A stretch of 64,000 nt of DNA from Lunularia cruciata (Eukaryota > Streptophyta > Marchantiopsida > Lunulariales > Lunulariaceae), in contig OX419759.1 in the NCBI GenBank assembly GCA_948567375.1, forward strand, positions 37,042,593 through 37,106,592, in the 5' to 3' direction. This document shows positions 9,728 to 20,200 of this stretch, piece by piece; the stretch's first letter is position 1; each line of letters opens with the position of its first letter. The notes beneath the pieces were generated by a model. That model was not told the DNA's origin. It saw nothing but the letters and a program-made list of their open reading frames with translations, and did not search any database. The translations under genes were made by a program, and so were the position numbers.

Positions 9728-10635
9728 GTGGACAAAAGCATGGAGGATGAGACTTCCACGGAGGAGGATGAATCTAAATCAAATTCAGATGTGTATCCTT
9801 TGTGTGCTATGGATTTTTCACCTAAGCATGAGGTTTTGAAGGACTTGGATAAATCACCATTGACACTTGAGGAGGTAGAGAGAAGGTTAGCTACCCTCAA
9901 GTATGGCCCAAATGTTACCAAGGAGGAGAAAGTGAGATTTGAGGAGATTTTCTACAAGTTCATCCATGTGTTTGCTTTCAATTACAAGGATTTGAAGGAA
10001 GTCACCTTGGAGGAGCACAAGATAGAGGTGGAGTCACATGCAAGACCAATCCACCAAAAGCAATGTCACATTAGCCCACCAATATCTTTGGTTGTGAAGG
10101 AGGAGATTGATAAGCTCAAGGAGGCCGGATTTATCTTTGAGATGTAGAATTCAGAATAAGTGTCTCCAAGTGTCATTGTGAAGAAAAAGAATGGCAAGCT
10201 TTGGTATGTGTGGATTACAAGAAGCTCAATGTTGTTACCAAGAAGGACTACTACCCATTGCCACTCATTGATGAGATCTTGGAAGAGGTTGCAAGTCATG
10301 AGATGTACAATTTTGGAGATGGTTATAGTGGATATAACCAAATCAAGATTGCACTAGAGCATCAACAACTCACCACATTCACCACACCTTGGGGAACTTA
10401 AACTTTCAAGGTCATGCCTTTTGGGCTTTGCAATGCTCAAGCCACACTCCAACCATTGATGAACAAGGTATTTGAACCTTTCATTGGGAAAGTTGTGAGA
10501 GACTTCATTGATGACTTTTGTGTCTATGGGAGCAAGGAGGAGCACTTTGAGCACCTAATCAAGGTCTTGCAACGCTTGGATGAGGCAAATGCATCACTCA
10601 ACCCAGAGAGGTGCATTTTTGGATGTGAATAAGAT
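9728..10635 (+). pseudogene. Element B reverse transcriptase
   Basis: RT segments read KVRFEEIFYKFIHVFAFNYKDL, EEIDKLKEAGFIFEM (stop), VCVDYKKLNVVTKKDYYPLP, GYSGYNQIKIA, VMPFGLCNAQATLQ and the catalytic box FIDDFCVYG near 10505-10530. There are TAG/TAA stops near 10147, 10158, 10400 and 10630 and a frameshift at about 10200. Chromovirus RTs in this window have FLDD instead, so B belongs to another lineage. Confidence 0.85.
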
Positions 10636-10641
10636 CTACTT

Positions 10642-11340
10642 TTGGGGCACATCATCTCCAAGGATGGAATAGCAATTGATCCTAAGAAGGTGAGAAAAAT
10701 CTCAGACCTTCCATTCCCTTCAAGCTTGACAAAGTTACACCAATTCTTGGGGATGGTTGGATACTATAGGAGGTTCATCTTTTCATTTTCCAAGAAGGCT
10801 TATGCATTGACCATCTACATGAAGAAGGGTGTAGATTACTTGGTGATTTTGGAGGACAAGGAGGCTCTCAAAGCTTTTGAGGAGCTCAATCAATCCCTTG
10901 TTGTAGCTCCAATTCTTGCTAAACCTGATGGATAAGCCTTTCATCCTCTACATTGATGCTTATAATGTAGCTATAGGATACACTCTTAGTCAATTAGACC
11001 AAGATAGGCATGATCATCCAATAGCTTATGCTAGTAGGTAGATGGTTTCAGCAGAAAAGAACTACTCTGTCATGGAGAGAGAAGAGTTGGCAGTGATATT
11101 TGGTCTCAAGAAGTTTAAAACACCACTTGATTGGAGAGAAAGCAACCATTGTCACGGATCACAAGGCTTTGAAGTACATCTTCAACAAGCCTTATGTTGA
11201 AGGGAGACTAGCAAGGTGGATGATACTCTTGTCTGAGTTTGACTACACCATTGAGGATAGGCCAAGAAAGAAACATGCAAATGCTGATTTGTTATCTAGA
11301 GCCTATGATCATGATGGAGATGAGCATGTGGATGATTCCT
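10642..11340 (+). pseudogene. Element B connection and RNase H domain
   Basis: The connection begins MGHIISKDGIAIDPKKV and continues LHQFLGMVGYYRRF. It ends at TAA near 10935. RNase H is readable beyond that (FILYIDAYNVAIGYTLSQLD, YSVMEREELAVIFGLKKF, IVTDHKALKYIFNKP, KKHANADLLSRA) with stops near 11040 and a frameshift near 11120. It would remove the RNA strand during reverse transcription. Confidence 0.82.
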
Positions 11341-11399
11341 TCTTGGATAAGGGGCTCATGACAATCTCAGTCACTCAAGAGGTTCCAATGGATTACAAG

Positions 11400-12660
11400 G
11401 AGATTGTGGATTTTGTGACAAGAGGTTACTATCCAGAAGGGATGCATGCTAGGAGAAGAGGGCCCTTGCAGCAAGATCTAGACCTTACACAATGGTGGAG
11501 AATATTCTTTTTTACCAAGGAGCAGATGGTCTACTTCATAGAGCAGTGGGTAAGGAAGAGTCTATCCTCCTTATAAAGGAGTTTCATGAAGGTTTAGTGT
11601 GTGGAAGATACTTTGTAGGAAAGGTGACTGCTTTCAAGATTTTAGATGCAGGTTACCATTGGAGAGGGATTTTCAAGGATTGTCTTGATTATTGCAAAAC
11701 TTGTCATATTTGTCAAGCTTTTGTTAGAAATTCTACATCCACTCCACCACTTAGATCAATTCCATTGTTATGACCTTTTGAGAAGTGGGGAATTGATTTT
11801 GTAGGTCCTCTCAATAGAATCCCAAGGAACAATTGGTATATTGTGATAGTTATTGATTATCTTACCAAGTGGGTTGAGGCTAGACTATTGAGGGATAGGA
11901 ATGAAGATGAAGTTGGTAAATTTCTTTATTAACACATTATCATTAGATTTGGATGCCCTTTGGAGTTGGTTTTTGATAGAGGAAGAGAGTTTATAAGAAG
12001 CATTACTACAGCCATGCTACAACATTTCTCTATCACACATAGAGTAACTACATCCTATAAGCCAAATTCCAATGGTTTGGCAGAGAGAACCAATCAGACC
12101 TTGTGCATGATGTTGGCCAAAGATGCAGAAATGGAGGAGGCTAAACATCATTGGGACAAGAGGATTCATGCAATTTTGTGGGAGTATAGGACAACCATGA
12201 AGACTTCCACCAAGTATTCTCCATTTCAATTGGTATATGGTATTGAGTCTATCTTACCTATTCACTTTGATCTTCCTACCTCCCAAAGCATTCATAGGAG
12301 ATTGAAGAAAGCTCAAGGAGGTGATGCAGAGAAGTCAAGGAAGGAACAACTCATGTAGTTGGAAGAGGCAAGAGTAGTTGCTATGGTTTGAGTGGAGCAA
12401 GCCCAAAGGAAACAAAAGGAGAGTTATGAAAAGATGCAAGGCAAGAAGAAGGTAGAGCATTTCAAAGAAGGTGATTGGGTAATGTTGTTTGATTCTATTC
12501 GATTCAAGAGAGTGCAAAAGAAGTTTTTGCCTAAGTAATTTGTACCTTTCATAATGGAGAAGATGTGGGGCAATTACACCTATGATCTCAAGGAGTTGGG
12601 AGGAAGATACTTTGATAGGATTAACCATGATAAGTTTAAAATGTATCATAGAAAGTAGAG
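11400..12660 (+). pseudogene. Element B integrase
   Basis: The zinc domain has the cysteine pair CKTCHIC near 11695. The core reads WGIDFVGPLNRIP, IDYLTKWVEA, LVFDRGREF and NGLAERTNQT, so the catalytic D, D and E are all present. Stops occur near 11772, 11930, 12356, 12390 and 12536. The C-terminal domain ends near RYFDRINHDKFKMYHRK, TAG at about 12658. No chromodomain follows. The 3' LTR starts about 48 bp later. Confidence 0.85.
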
Positions 12661-12706
12661 AGACCTTCACTTTGAGAACAAAGTGAAAACTTAGTCTAAG
12701 GGTAAA

Positions 12707-13370
12707 TGTAACACCCATTTGTGCATGTGTGTGGTATTGTGATATTTAGCTTGGTATTACAAGTAATTGAGAGATATTATTTAAATAGAGATAAAAGATG
12801 GTTCTCCATTAGTCATGATTAGCTAGAGTTAGTCATAGCTAAGATAAAAGGGACCTTACTTTAGAGGAAGTGGAAAGATAAACACCACTATTTTGGATTC
12901 TAATGTGTTGACTTGGTATATTCCTATGTGTTTGGCTTTGAGGAAAGAGTTGAGAACTCTTGAGACCGTAAGACTTTCTGTTTTGGATTCTTCTATAGTC
13001 CAAGGATAGCACATGTGAATGAATCCTTGACTTAGTGGTTGGGTCAAGATAAGATCACATGCTAGTGGAATATGCCCATGTGAATGGATATTCCTTTCTA
13101 CTTTTTGACTTTACTTGACTTTTAGTCTTGTAACTTGAGTTACTACGGTAATTATTAACTTTGGTATGTAACTATTTCACAAGTATATAAACAAAGGGTG
13201 ATGAGGTACTCATTATCCTTTCATTTGCAACTATCTCTCTCTCATTTGCAACTATCTTGAGTTCTCTAGTGAGCAATATCTTGAGTCTTGGAGTGTTAAC
13301 CTTGGAGGAGTATGATGGAGTTGGGGTTCCTTGCCTTCTTAGTCCATGGTGCGCTACCATAATAGCCATC
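12707..13370 (+). repeat. Element B 3' LTR (3' boundary uncertain)
   Basis: The LTR starts TGTAACACCC after the integrase stop. A TATA box (TATATAAA) lies at 13184-13191. No matching 5' LTR is in the window, so the 3' end cannot be fixed. It is truncated at or before about 13370, where C-family sequence begins. No strong polypurine tract is visible in front of it. Confidence 0.6.
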
Positions 13371-13378
13371 AGAGGTTC

Positions 13379-13904
13379 ATCTTGAGTGAGAGATAGGTCG
13401 GCTCATAGGACACAAAAATCCCAATGGTTTGGTAGAAGTGGATTTGGTGGTGCATAAATTCCATCCATCCCATTCCTTCTCTGATACCAATGTCAAGGAC
13501 CGAGATCGAGGAGAGAAATACGAGAATGGAAACTCATATTGGGACACTTCAATGTGGGTAAACTCTGAATGCCTAGCATGAGCTTTGGCTCTTGTATTTA
13601 TAGGGATCATACAAGGCTCTTGAGAAGCTTCCTTGAGCCGCTTTCTTGGAATGCAAGCCAAGTTAATTGGGAAGCTTCTCAAGAAGCTTCCTTCTAGGAG
13701 TTGTTTACTTGGCATGCAAACTAAGTTAGTTAGAAGCTTCTAGAAGTTTCCTTCTAGAAGCTACTTACTTGGAGTGCAAGCTAAGCTAGCCGAGAAGCTT
13801 CCCAAGAAGCTTCTTAGATACTTCTAGAATATTCTAGGCTAATTTGTCTTATTTGCGACTTCATTAGTCCTACTAACTTCATCGCTAAACTCCATATTGT
13901 TACA
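13379..13904 (-). mobile_element. Element C1: 5' end of a C-family gypsy element (truncated)
   Basis: The LTR at 13491-13904 (414 bp) is homologous to the C2 LTRs. Reading on the minus strand, it is followed by a primer site (TGGTATCAGAGA, 13478-13489) and the first codons of the leader ORF (MDGIYAPPNP). Homology to C2 then fades and the segment joins element B's LTR near 13370. Coding regions and the 3' LTR are missing. TATAAATA is on the minus strand at 13595-13602. Confidence 0.88.
13733..13834 (-). promoter_or_regulatory. Heat-shock-element array in C1 LTR
   Basis: GAAgcTTCtaGAAgtTTC at 13733-13750 is four contiguous perfect alternating nGAAn units. TTCtaGAAtaTTC at 13822-13834 is three. 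Both lie 130-240 bp upstream of the minus-strand TATA box (13595-13602), where HSF sites act in plant promoters. Heat regulation is inference. Confidence 0.6.
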
Positions 13905-14128
13905 CCAAACCTAGGTGAAACCTCATCATTGTAGAGAAAGTAGCTAGTGCTAGTCAAAATGCCTTAATGCATTATCAAGCTAGGATCCAAGAGCATGCAC
14001 CTTTGCCGGAGCAAGAGCAAAGATGTGCTCTAGTAGCTTGAGGAATGGACGAGTCAACTAAGAGAGAATATAGCGTATGCTCACACTATTGCTCCATCAA
14101 GGAAGACTCTAAAGTCCAAAGTACACGA
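13905..14128 (-). pseudogene. Fragment of the RLE-type LINE (CCHC region)
   Basis: This segment aligns with 26818-27022 in the same orientation, sharing words such as GGATCCAAGAGC and GCAAAGATGTGCTCTAGTAG. It corresponds to the region between RT and the CCHC motif. It starts directly at the end of the C1 LTR, so C1 probably inserted into a LINE copy whose other side is lost. Confidence 0.8.
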
Positions 14129-16990
14129 AGTACAAAGTCCAAAGTTTAAAGTCCAACAAAGTCCAAATTACAACAAGTAGAGGAGAGATAAAGAGAGGAA
14201 GCAAGTCAAGAAGAGATGCAGCCATCCAAGTTGGAGGGAGAGAGAAAGAAGCAATTCTTCATATCATATAGTGTACCAATCTTGTTATGAAGTAGTGTAT
14301 GGATTACATTTGGTTCTAATTGGCTATGATTACCAGGCTAACAAGGGGTATGGTGAGTTCATCATAAAATTGTAATGAGGTTATTACTTCCAAATCTAAT
14401 AATACATAATTTTAAATTTTATTTATTTATGATATTTATAAAAATAAACCTAATAATGATACCTATGTGAAAGATATCACAACACTTTCCAGTCAAAAAA
14501 TTCAAATCATAATTTAAAGTTGATAAAAATATTACATGAGAGTGACTAAAAATAATATGCCAAAGGTTATAGCATGTCTTACTTATATGTTAAAGCATCA
14601 TGGACCCAAACTAGTTCAAAGATTTGGACAAAAGAATAACTTTTCCAAATCTTGCTCTAACATGTACAATATGGAATCTAAATTTTCCTTTGCTACTGAT
14701 TGTGAAATATTTGAATTGCAATTATCAAACATTTTCAATTTTTAGAGATTTTTTTAGTATAAATTTTGATCCAAATTTTAAAGGAAGTTTGATTTTCAAG
14801 CTTCTATGAATCTCTTGAAAAAACCATAAGAAGTTAATATTTGAGTGATAGATCAATAATTTAGTGATAATGTAGAGAGAAAGGTTTTGTAACAATAAAT
14901 ATTTTCTTCCTCACAAGGGTGCTTGATAAATGTTAGTATCTGAGTTACTTGTTAACAGAGATGCTTATTTAGTTCTCTTAATATGAGTGTGAAGTATTTC
15001 TCTTTCCAATTTAACCAATATTGGCGAGGCTTACAAAAACTAGCAATTAAGGAATGATAAGATAGTTTTTTTTTGTACTTTTGGAAGGATGTTTTACGTT
15101 TGAAATGATAAAATCCAACGGATCATTCGAGATCTCAATAAGTATCCATTGAATTGCAGTATTTGTGAATCATACATACATGGAGAAAGTTTCATTCTTC
15201 AAAGGTGGCTACATGTTTTTCTTTTTCTAGCTCATTGTGGATGTCCACCAAATGCAAAATTTTATTACCTTCTGCGTTATTCCACCCAGCAAGGGATTAT
15301 GATATCATGTAAAACAAACTGACCAAAAAAGCTGAGATGCAATGAAATCCTTATCCTTATTAACCTTTACACAGCCTTGGAGAAAACAATCCTCGCCAAA
15401 AATAATATCCACAAAATTGAATAGTTTTTATGATTCATATTACAATTCAACATAGAATTACAACTTGATAAATAATTTTTAAATACAAAGAATAAATATT
15501 TTTATATTCCTAAAATTATTTTGTGAATTGGTTTATCTGCAATTTTTTCTATACCTATATCCACATATTTTATGTAAGAGTTTAAAATATATGTTATAAA
15601 AGATCTACAACACATGTTAGTTATAATATAGTCGAGATCTGATTTTCTTCATTCCTTTATATTCAAAAAAAGATCTTGATTATTCAAGATTACATAGAAT
15701 TTGTAGAAATATGAAAATAACGCTACAATCTTCATGTTCTAACAATTATATGTTAATAGGTATTACTAATATTAAAAATCTTCTCTTTATTTTATTTTTT
15801 GTTGTTGATAATTTTGTGGCTCTTACACTTTATTTTCTTCATAATAATAAGCAAGTGAATGCAAGAGACAAGTCCAATGCTGGAACATAATATTTGTGCC
15901 AACCTATGATTTATTTTAATATTTTTATAGATAGTGTAATTAGAAGAGAAAGGCTTCCTAGTATACTTTTAAGAAGCCAAAATCATTAAAAATGCATCAT
16001 TAATATATATATATATATATATATTATATTATATTTTTTATTTTTTTTTATAGAGAGAGAGGAGGAGGAATTGAAAAAATTAATTGATCCAATCCAAGCA
16101 TTGAAGAAACTAAGAATGAGACTGCTACTTTGTGCTTTTATTATTTTGTAAGATGAAATCTTTAGCAAAATAATAAAATCTAGAAAGGAAATTAACTCAA
16201 GTTGAAGAAACATACACCACTTGAAAACATATTTAGCTAGCCTAGACATGTCCCATTTTGAACCTCAACAAGAATAAATAATGGTTACTATGGATGCCTT
16301 GAGATTCATATCTTCGCAGAATGTCTATACAAGCACAAGGCTACCCTAGCAAGGTAGAAATGCTTTTGATAAGTTACATTACATAAGCGATCTAAAGGTG
16401 CCTAAGAATGGACAATTAGTAATATTATCTACAGATAATGAACTAGCTTCAAGGCCATTTCAAATATATCAGGTTCTTAAGGTGCTATCTGAATTGAGGA
16501 AGGGAAAACAAAAGAGAGAAACTATGAATGTACTTTACAAATTTTCCCATAGAAAAAGTAAGCAATGATAACCGCATCATGGGCGTAAATATTATTGCAT
16601 AGAGAATATATTGAAACCAAATTCCAAATATCAGCTTTTGACCAATTGAAAAATTCTGCTTAGTAAATCGACAAGGACATAACTCCAAATGCAAGTAGTC
16701 TTGCATGAACAAGTGGGAGCAAAAGATAGAGAGGATAATGGAAATATGTATGACGAAAGTTTCTAGAGTTGTAGAAGTAGATTCTCAAAGAGATAGTAAA
16801 GATTAGAATGCATGTACGTAGAGTTCACATAGGAATTTGGAAACTAATTTGCAAATGTCCATGCAAGAAAACGATAATTTTTGGAAACAATAAGTCACAA
16901 GTATGCTCCTTGGCTTGTAGTAGCGATCTAAATAACATTTGGTTGTAAAAGATTTGTTTCTACATATCTTCAACACTCTAGATCATGAAT
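14129..16990. other. AT-rich spacer without recognised gene
   Basis: After a short low-complexity run built on AAAGTCCA (about 14115-14170), the sequence is AT-rich with short frames only. A TA dinucleotide repeat occurs at 16002-16032. I found no coding, RNA or transposon signature. Confidence 0.6.
16002..16032. repeat. (TA)n microsatellite
   Basis: About a dozen TA units followed by an A/T-only stretch. Confidence 0.9.
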
Positions 16991-17118
16991 AGCATGGCCA
17001 CCCACCTAGTGGCAAAGAAGAGGGAAGATTCTTCCAGCCCGAACTCCAAGTCTATGTACTTCTGTCTGCAATGTGGGGTATAATTCTTTCCGGAGTGCAA
17101 TATACTCGAGAGAAAAGT

Positions 17119-17211
17119 GCAACCGTTTAGAAAACACTAAGGATAAGAAGACCCCCATCAAGCCGTACAAAGGTGAGGCAAAAGAGGTAAAATGACGCTA
17201 AGCCCCAATAG
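17119..17211 (-). repeat. ~95-bp direct repeat, left copy
   Basis: It is about 80% identical to 26048-26144 and in the same orientation. Shared words include CTAAGGAT, CCCGTACAA-like and GCTAAGCCCCAATAGA. The right copy abuts the 3' end of the LINE, so this copy is probably a 5'-truncated LINE tail or a related short element. It marks the left edge of the CpG-rich island. Confidence 0.65.
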
Positions 17212-20200
17212 ACTCCGGAGGCGTCCCTTATGCTCCATCCTTCATGATCCAAGTTTCAATAGACACCCATTCAATTACGTTGAGTAGCGAGGGTGAGCCA
17301 TCTTGGTCCATGATACTAGGTCTTTTATCCTTTGTGGCTTCCCTCTCTAGCGTATAATATCCAAGCTTGCTATCACGCTTTCTCCTTCGTCATTGGCTTA
17401 TTTTTCGTGCATTGACTTACATACTACGAGTTGGATGTAATCTTTATAGCATGAGACTCTGAGGATAGACCATGTTCTCAATATATTCAGTTGATATGTA
17501 TGTTTTTCTCTACATCTTATCACTTCATACGCCTACCAGCATCATAACAAGAAAACTTATGGTCACTGAGTGTGGTGCTCCTGAACAAAAACGGTATTAC
17601 CAGTAACGCTAATCTCGGTTTAGTGACATCTGTGTATTCTCTTCATGGTTCATATTCAATCTCCTGCAGTGTCAGGAGAATTTTCCTCTATTGACTAAAC
17701 CTCTAGTCTACTTACAAGTTATGATGATCTTTCGGTGACTGCTCTTTTCATCATGACACAAAGCTAATAATTACGGATAATGTGTGGACTGTTAATCACC
17801 TTATCAGTCACTAAATCCGAGTTACTGTTCCCCTGGATAGGATTCCTAGAAGCGATAAATGAAGTACGCGGTGTTCATGCCAACTATAAAGTGGATCCTA
17901 TAAAGTACCCGGCGTTAAAAGTCAAAACCGTTTGTAGCTGATTAGTAACACTAATTGCAGTTTTGCCCAATGATTAGCTTTCGAAAACTCGGCCGACATG
18001 CGTATCGCTAGAGAAATCAGTATTCACTCATTGTAAGTACGTGCAAGTTGCGAGCGACACCTACAGTATTTTGTAATCGGTAGGCAATGGACCAAGGACG
18101 GAAGGATCCAAATCGGGTCCGGTAGCTTTGAACTGCAGCAAGTCATTATAGTCGACGACAACTAATGCATAAGATGTGAAATGAAATATACTCGGTAGAG
18201 TGGCCCCACATACCTGGTTTCACATATTCTGAGAAAGAATTGCTCGCAGTAAATGCATAACCAACCATATCTTGTATTTCTTTAAGTAGTGTTCAGTCAA
18301 CCCCTTTCCTGCAACTTGCTAGAGTTGTTGGCACCGGTCTAGGCAATCCATTATTCACTATGGGTGCCTATACCATTTGACTCCCAATGTTGCAAGAGAT
18401 TAGGTCGTGAGCCGTTTGGCTGTCAACAATCAAGTGTACTATACTTATCATCCAATTCTCGAGCATGCAACTCGTAACAAATCGCTTGCAGTAACTTTGG
18501 ACTCTGTTCTACCCGCATTTCCGGAGTTTGGAGTTTGGAATCAGAAACCTCAAGTTGATGTTTCTATCGTGTCCACAGGTCAGCAGTTTTGCTGCATATG
18601 TTGTTTGATAAAAATGAATTATAAGATGCAGGCACCAGAGCCAAAAAACCTGCTACATGAGTGTCGGATCATTTGCTGAACACTGTTCAGCCGTATAGCC
18701 CACAACCGTATATCGTTGCCGCATAAGAATTATCCTTGACAGGATTTGCTTTCGCATGGAGAATCGACCACCAATGCACACATTTGTGAAATCCACGTTG
18801 TGGTATTGAGTTAGCAATGAGGATCACTAGCAATTGACTCATCAGCAATCCAAAATTCCAGCCATGTTTTTTAGATTAGTTGAACGTGGAAGGTTCCTAC
18901 TCATTAGTGTTGGCAACATAAAGCAATCAATATGAAAGACTAAATGAACTTTGGATTTTAGACATGCACGAAAAGATTTCGTACTATGAAGGTTCGAATC
19001 AGCAGATCAAGTTTGCAACCACATATGAAAACTGGAAAGGGGTTGATACTTAGGGTAAATAAGGACCAAGTAACGCGACACAAATCCATGGCCATTTCGC
19101 GTTTTTGAAGGTCATTTTAATATGATTACTCAGAAAGGTGCCACCGAGTTTCAGTGCGGTTCGACCTCTACAGATTCTCCTCTCCTCTACTCCTGAATCG
19201 TTCGGCTCATGTACATCCTCGTGACCGTCGACATAGATGAAGCTAAAAACATCAGGAATGCATGGGCACACAGTGCAACATGATTTGCCAGGTAGACTGG
19301 AATCACAGGTGGCCATGGAATCACACCCGGTAAACAGTTCAGGCAGTCGAATCCGTGAGTGAAGTATTTAGAGGGATTTGGACACTTATTCCTTCCACAC
19401 AGTCCGTGTTCATAGGTTGCTTTCCGCGATCGATTTTGGCAGTATGATAGTCATGTCGAAAGAATTACAAACCGCCAACTGCTTCGTTTTCAAAGTCACT
19501 TTCGGCGATCTATTTCGGCACCATAGTACTCATGTCGAAAGAAACACAAGCTGCCAACTACTGACCACACAAGACACAATGATGAAACACATTCAAAATG
19601 TCTTAATAATAGAGGTCAGAAAGTTAAATACATTAAGAAGAACAGTTACGAGGTATAAGAGAACTGACAGAGATAAGCAGAACCTCTTGTTGAAACATTT
19701 TTCAAAAACTGGAGCGAATTGACGTGGTGCTTGACTGTCGGTGGGAGGAGCCCTAATTATGATCTAGATTCAAATTCTCTGATAATCTAACCCAGATTTA
19801 GCGTGTTGACACGAAAATAGATTGTCTAGATACATTTACGTGATACGAGTTATTTATAACTCATGGTGTGATACCATACTGCTGTTCACTTAATTAGGCA
19901 AGTTTTCAAATGTTGTGAAGTCAAATTTCCTTGTAACTTTGGTGATCATGTATCCACATCTTTCTAAAAGAGGTGTTACGACATGTCCTTACAGTTGTCG
20001 TACTTGAATTGCTAATCCGAAGATGTCAGCCTTGAAATCACGATGCGTCGCGCTCTAAACAGGAATTCGTCTTCTTATGCGTTTGGATAATACAGATGGA
20101 AGAGCATTCATTTACCTGCAGGACCTTGATTATACATAATGTGAAGACAGTGTAGAGTTAACGATGCTACTGCTGTATGGACGACAGTAGTCACTTTCAG

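Larger units (their letters stand above)
1..13370 (+). mobile_element. Element B: decayed Ty3/gypsy retrotransposon, 5' end outside window
   Basis: Gag, protease, reverse transcriptase, RNase H and integrase remnants follow in Ty3/gypsy order on the plus strand and end at a 3' LTR starting near 12707. The 5' LTR is not recognisable and probably lies left of the window. The coding part is split by element A (1404-8771). If A is removed together with one CCATG copy, the gag reading continues. No chromodomain follows the integrase, which suggests a non-chromovirus lineage (Tat/Athila-like; inference). Many in-frame stops and frameshifts show it is dead and older than A. Confidence 0.85.

Noticed and set aside
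12335-12718. 127-codon minus-strand frame opposite the element B integrase end
   Set aside because: Antisense shadow of pol; hydrophobic composition typical of such shadows.
18990-19010. GGTTCGAATC, resembling a tRNA T-loop
   Set aside because: No matching acceptor stem, D-arm or anticodon arm in the preceding 70 bases.
19378-19722. 114-codon frame spanning the ATGTCGAAAG local duplication
   Set aside because: The frame is open largely by chance over a short imperfect duplication; no recognisable protein.
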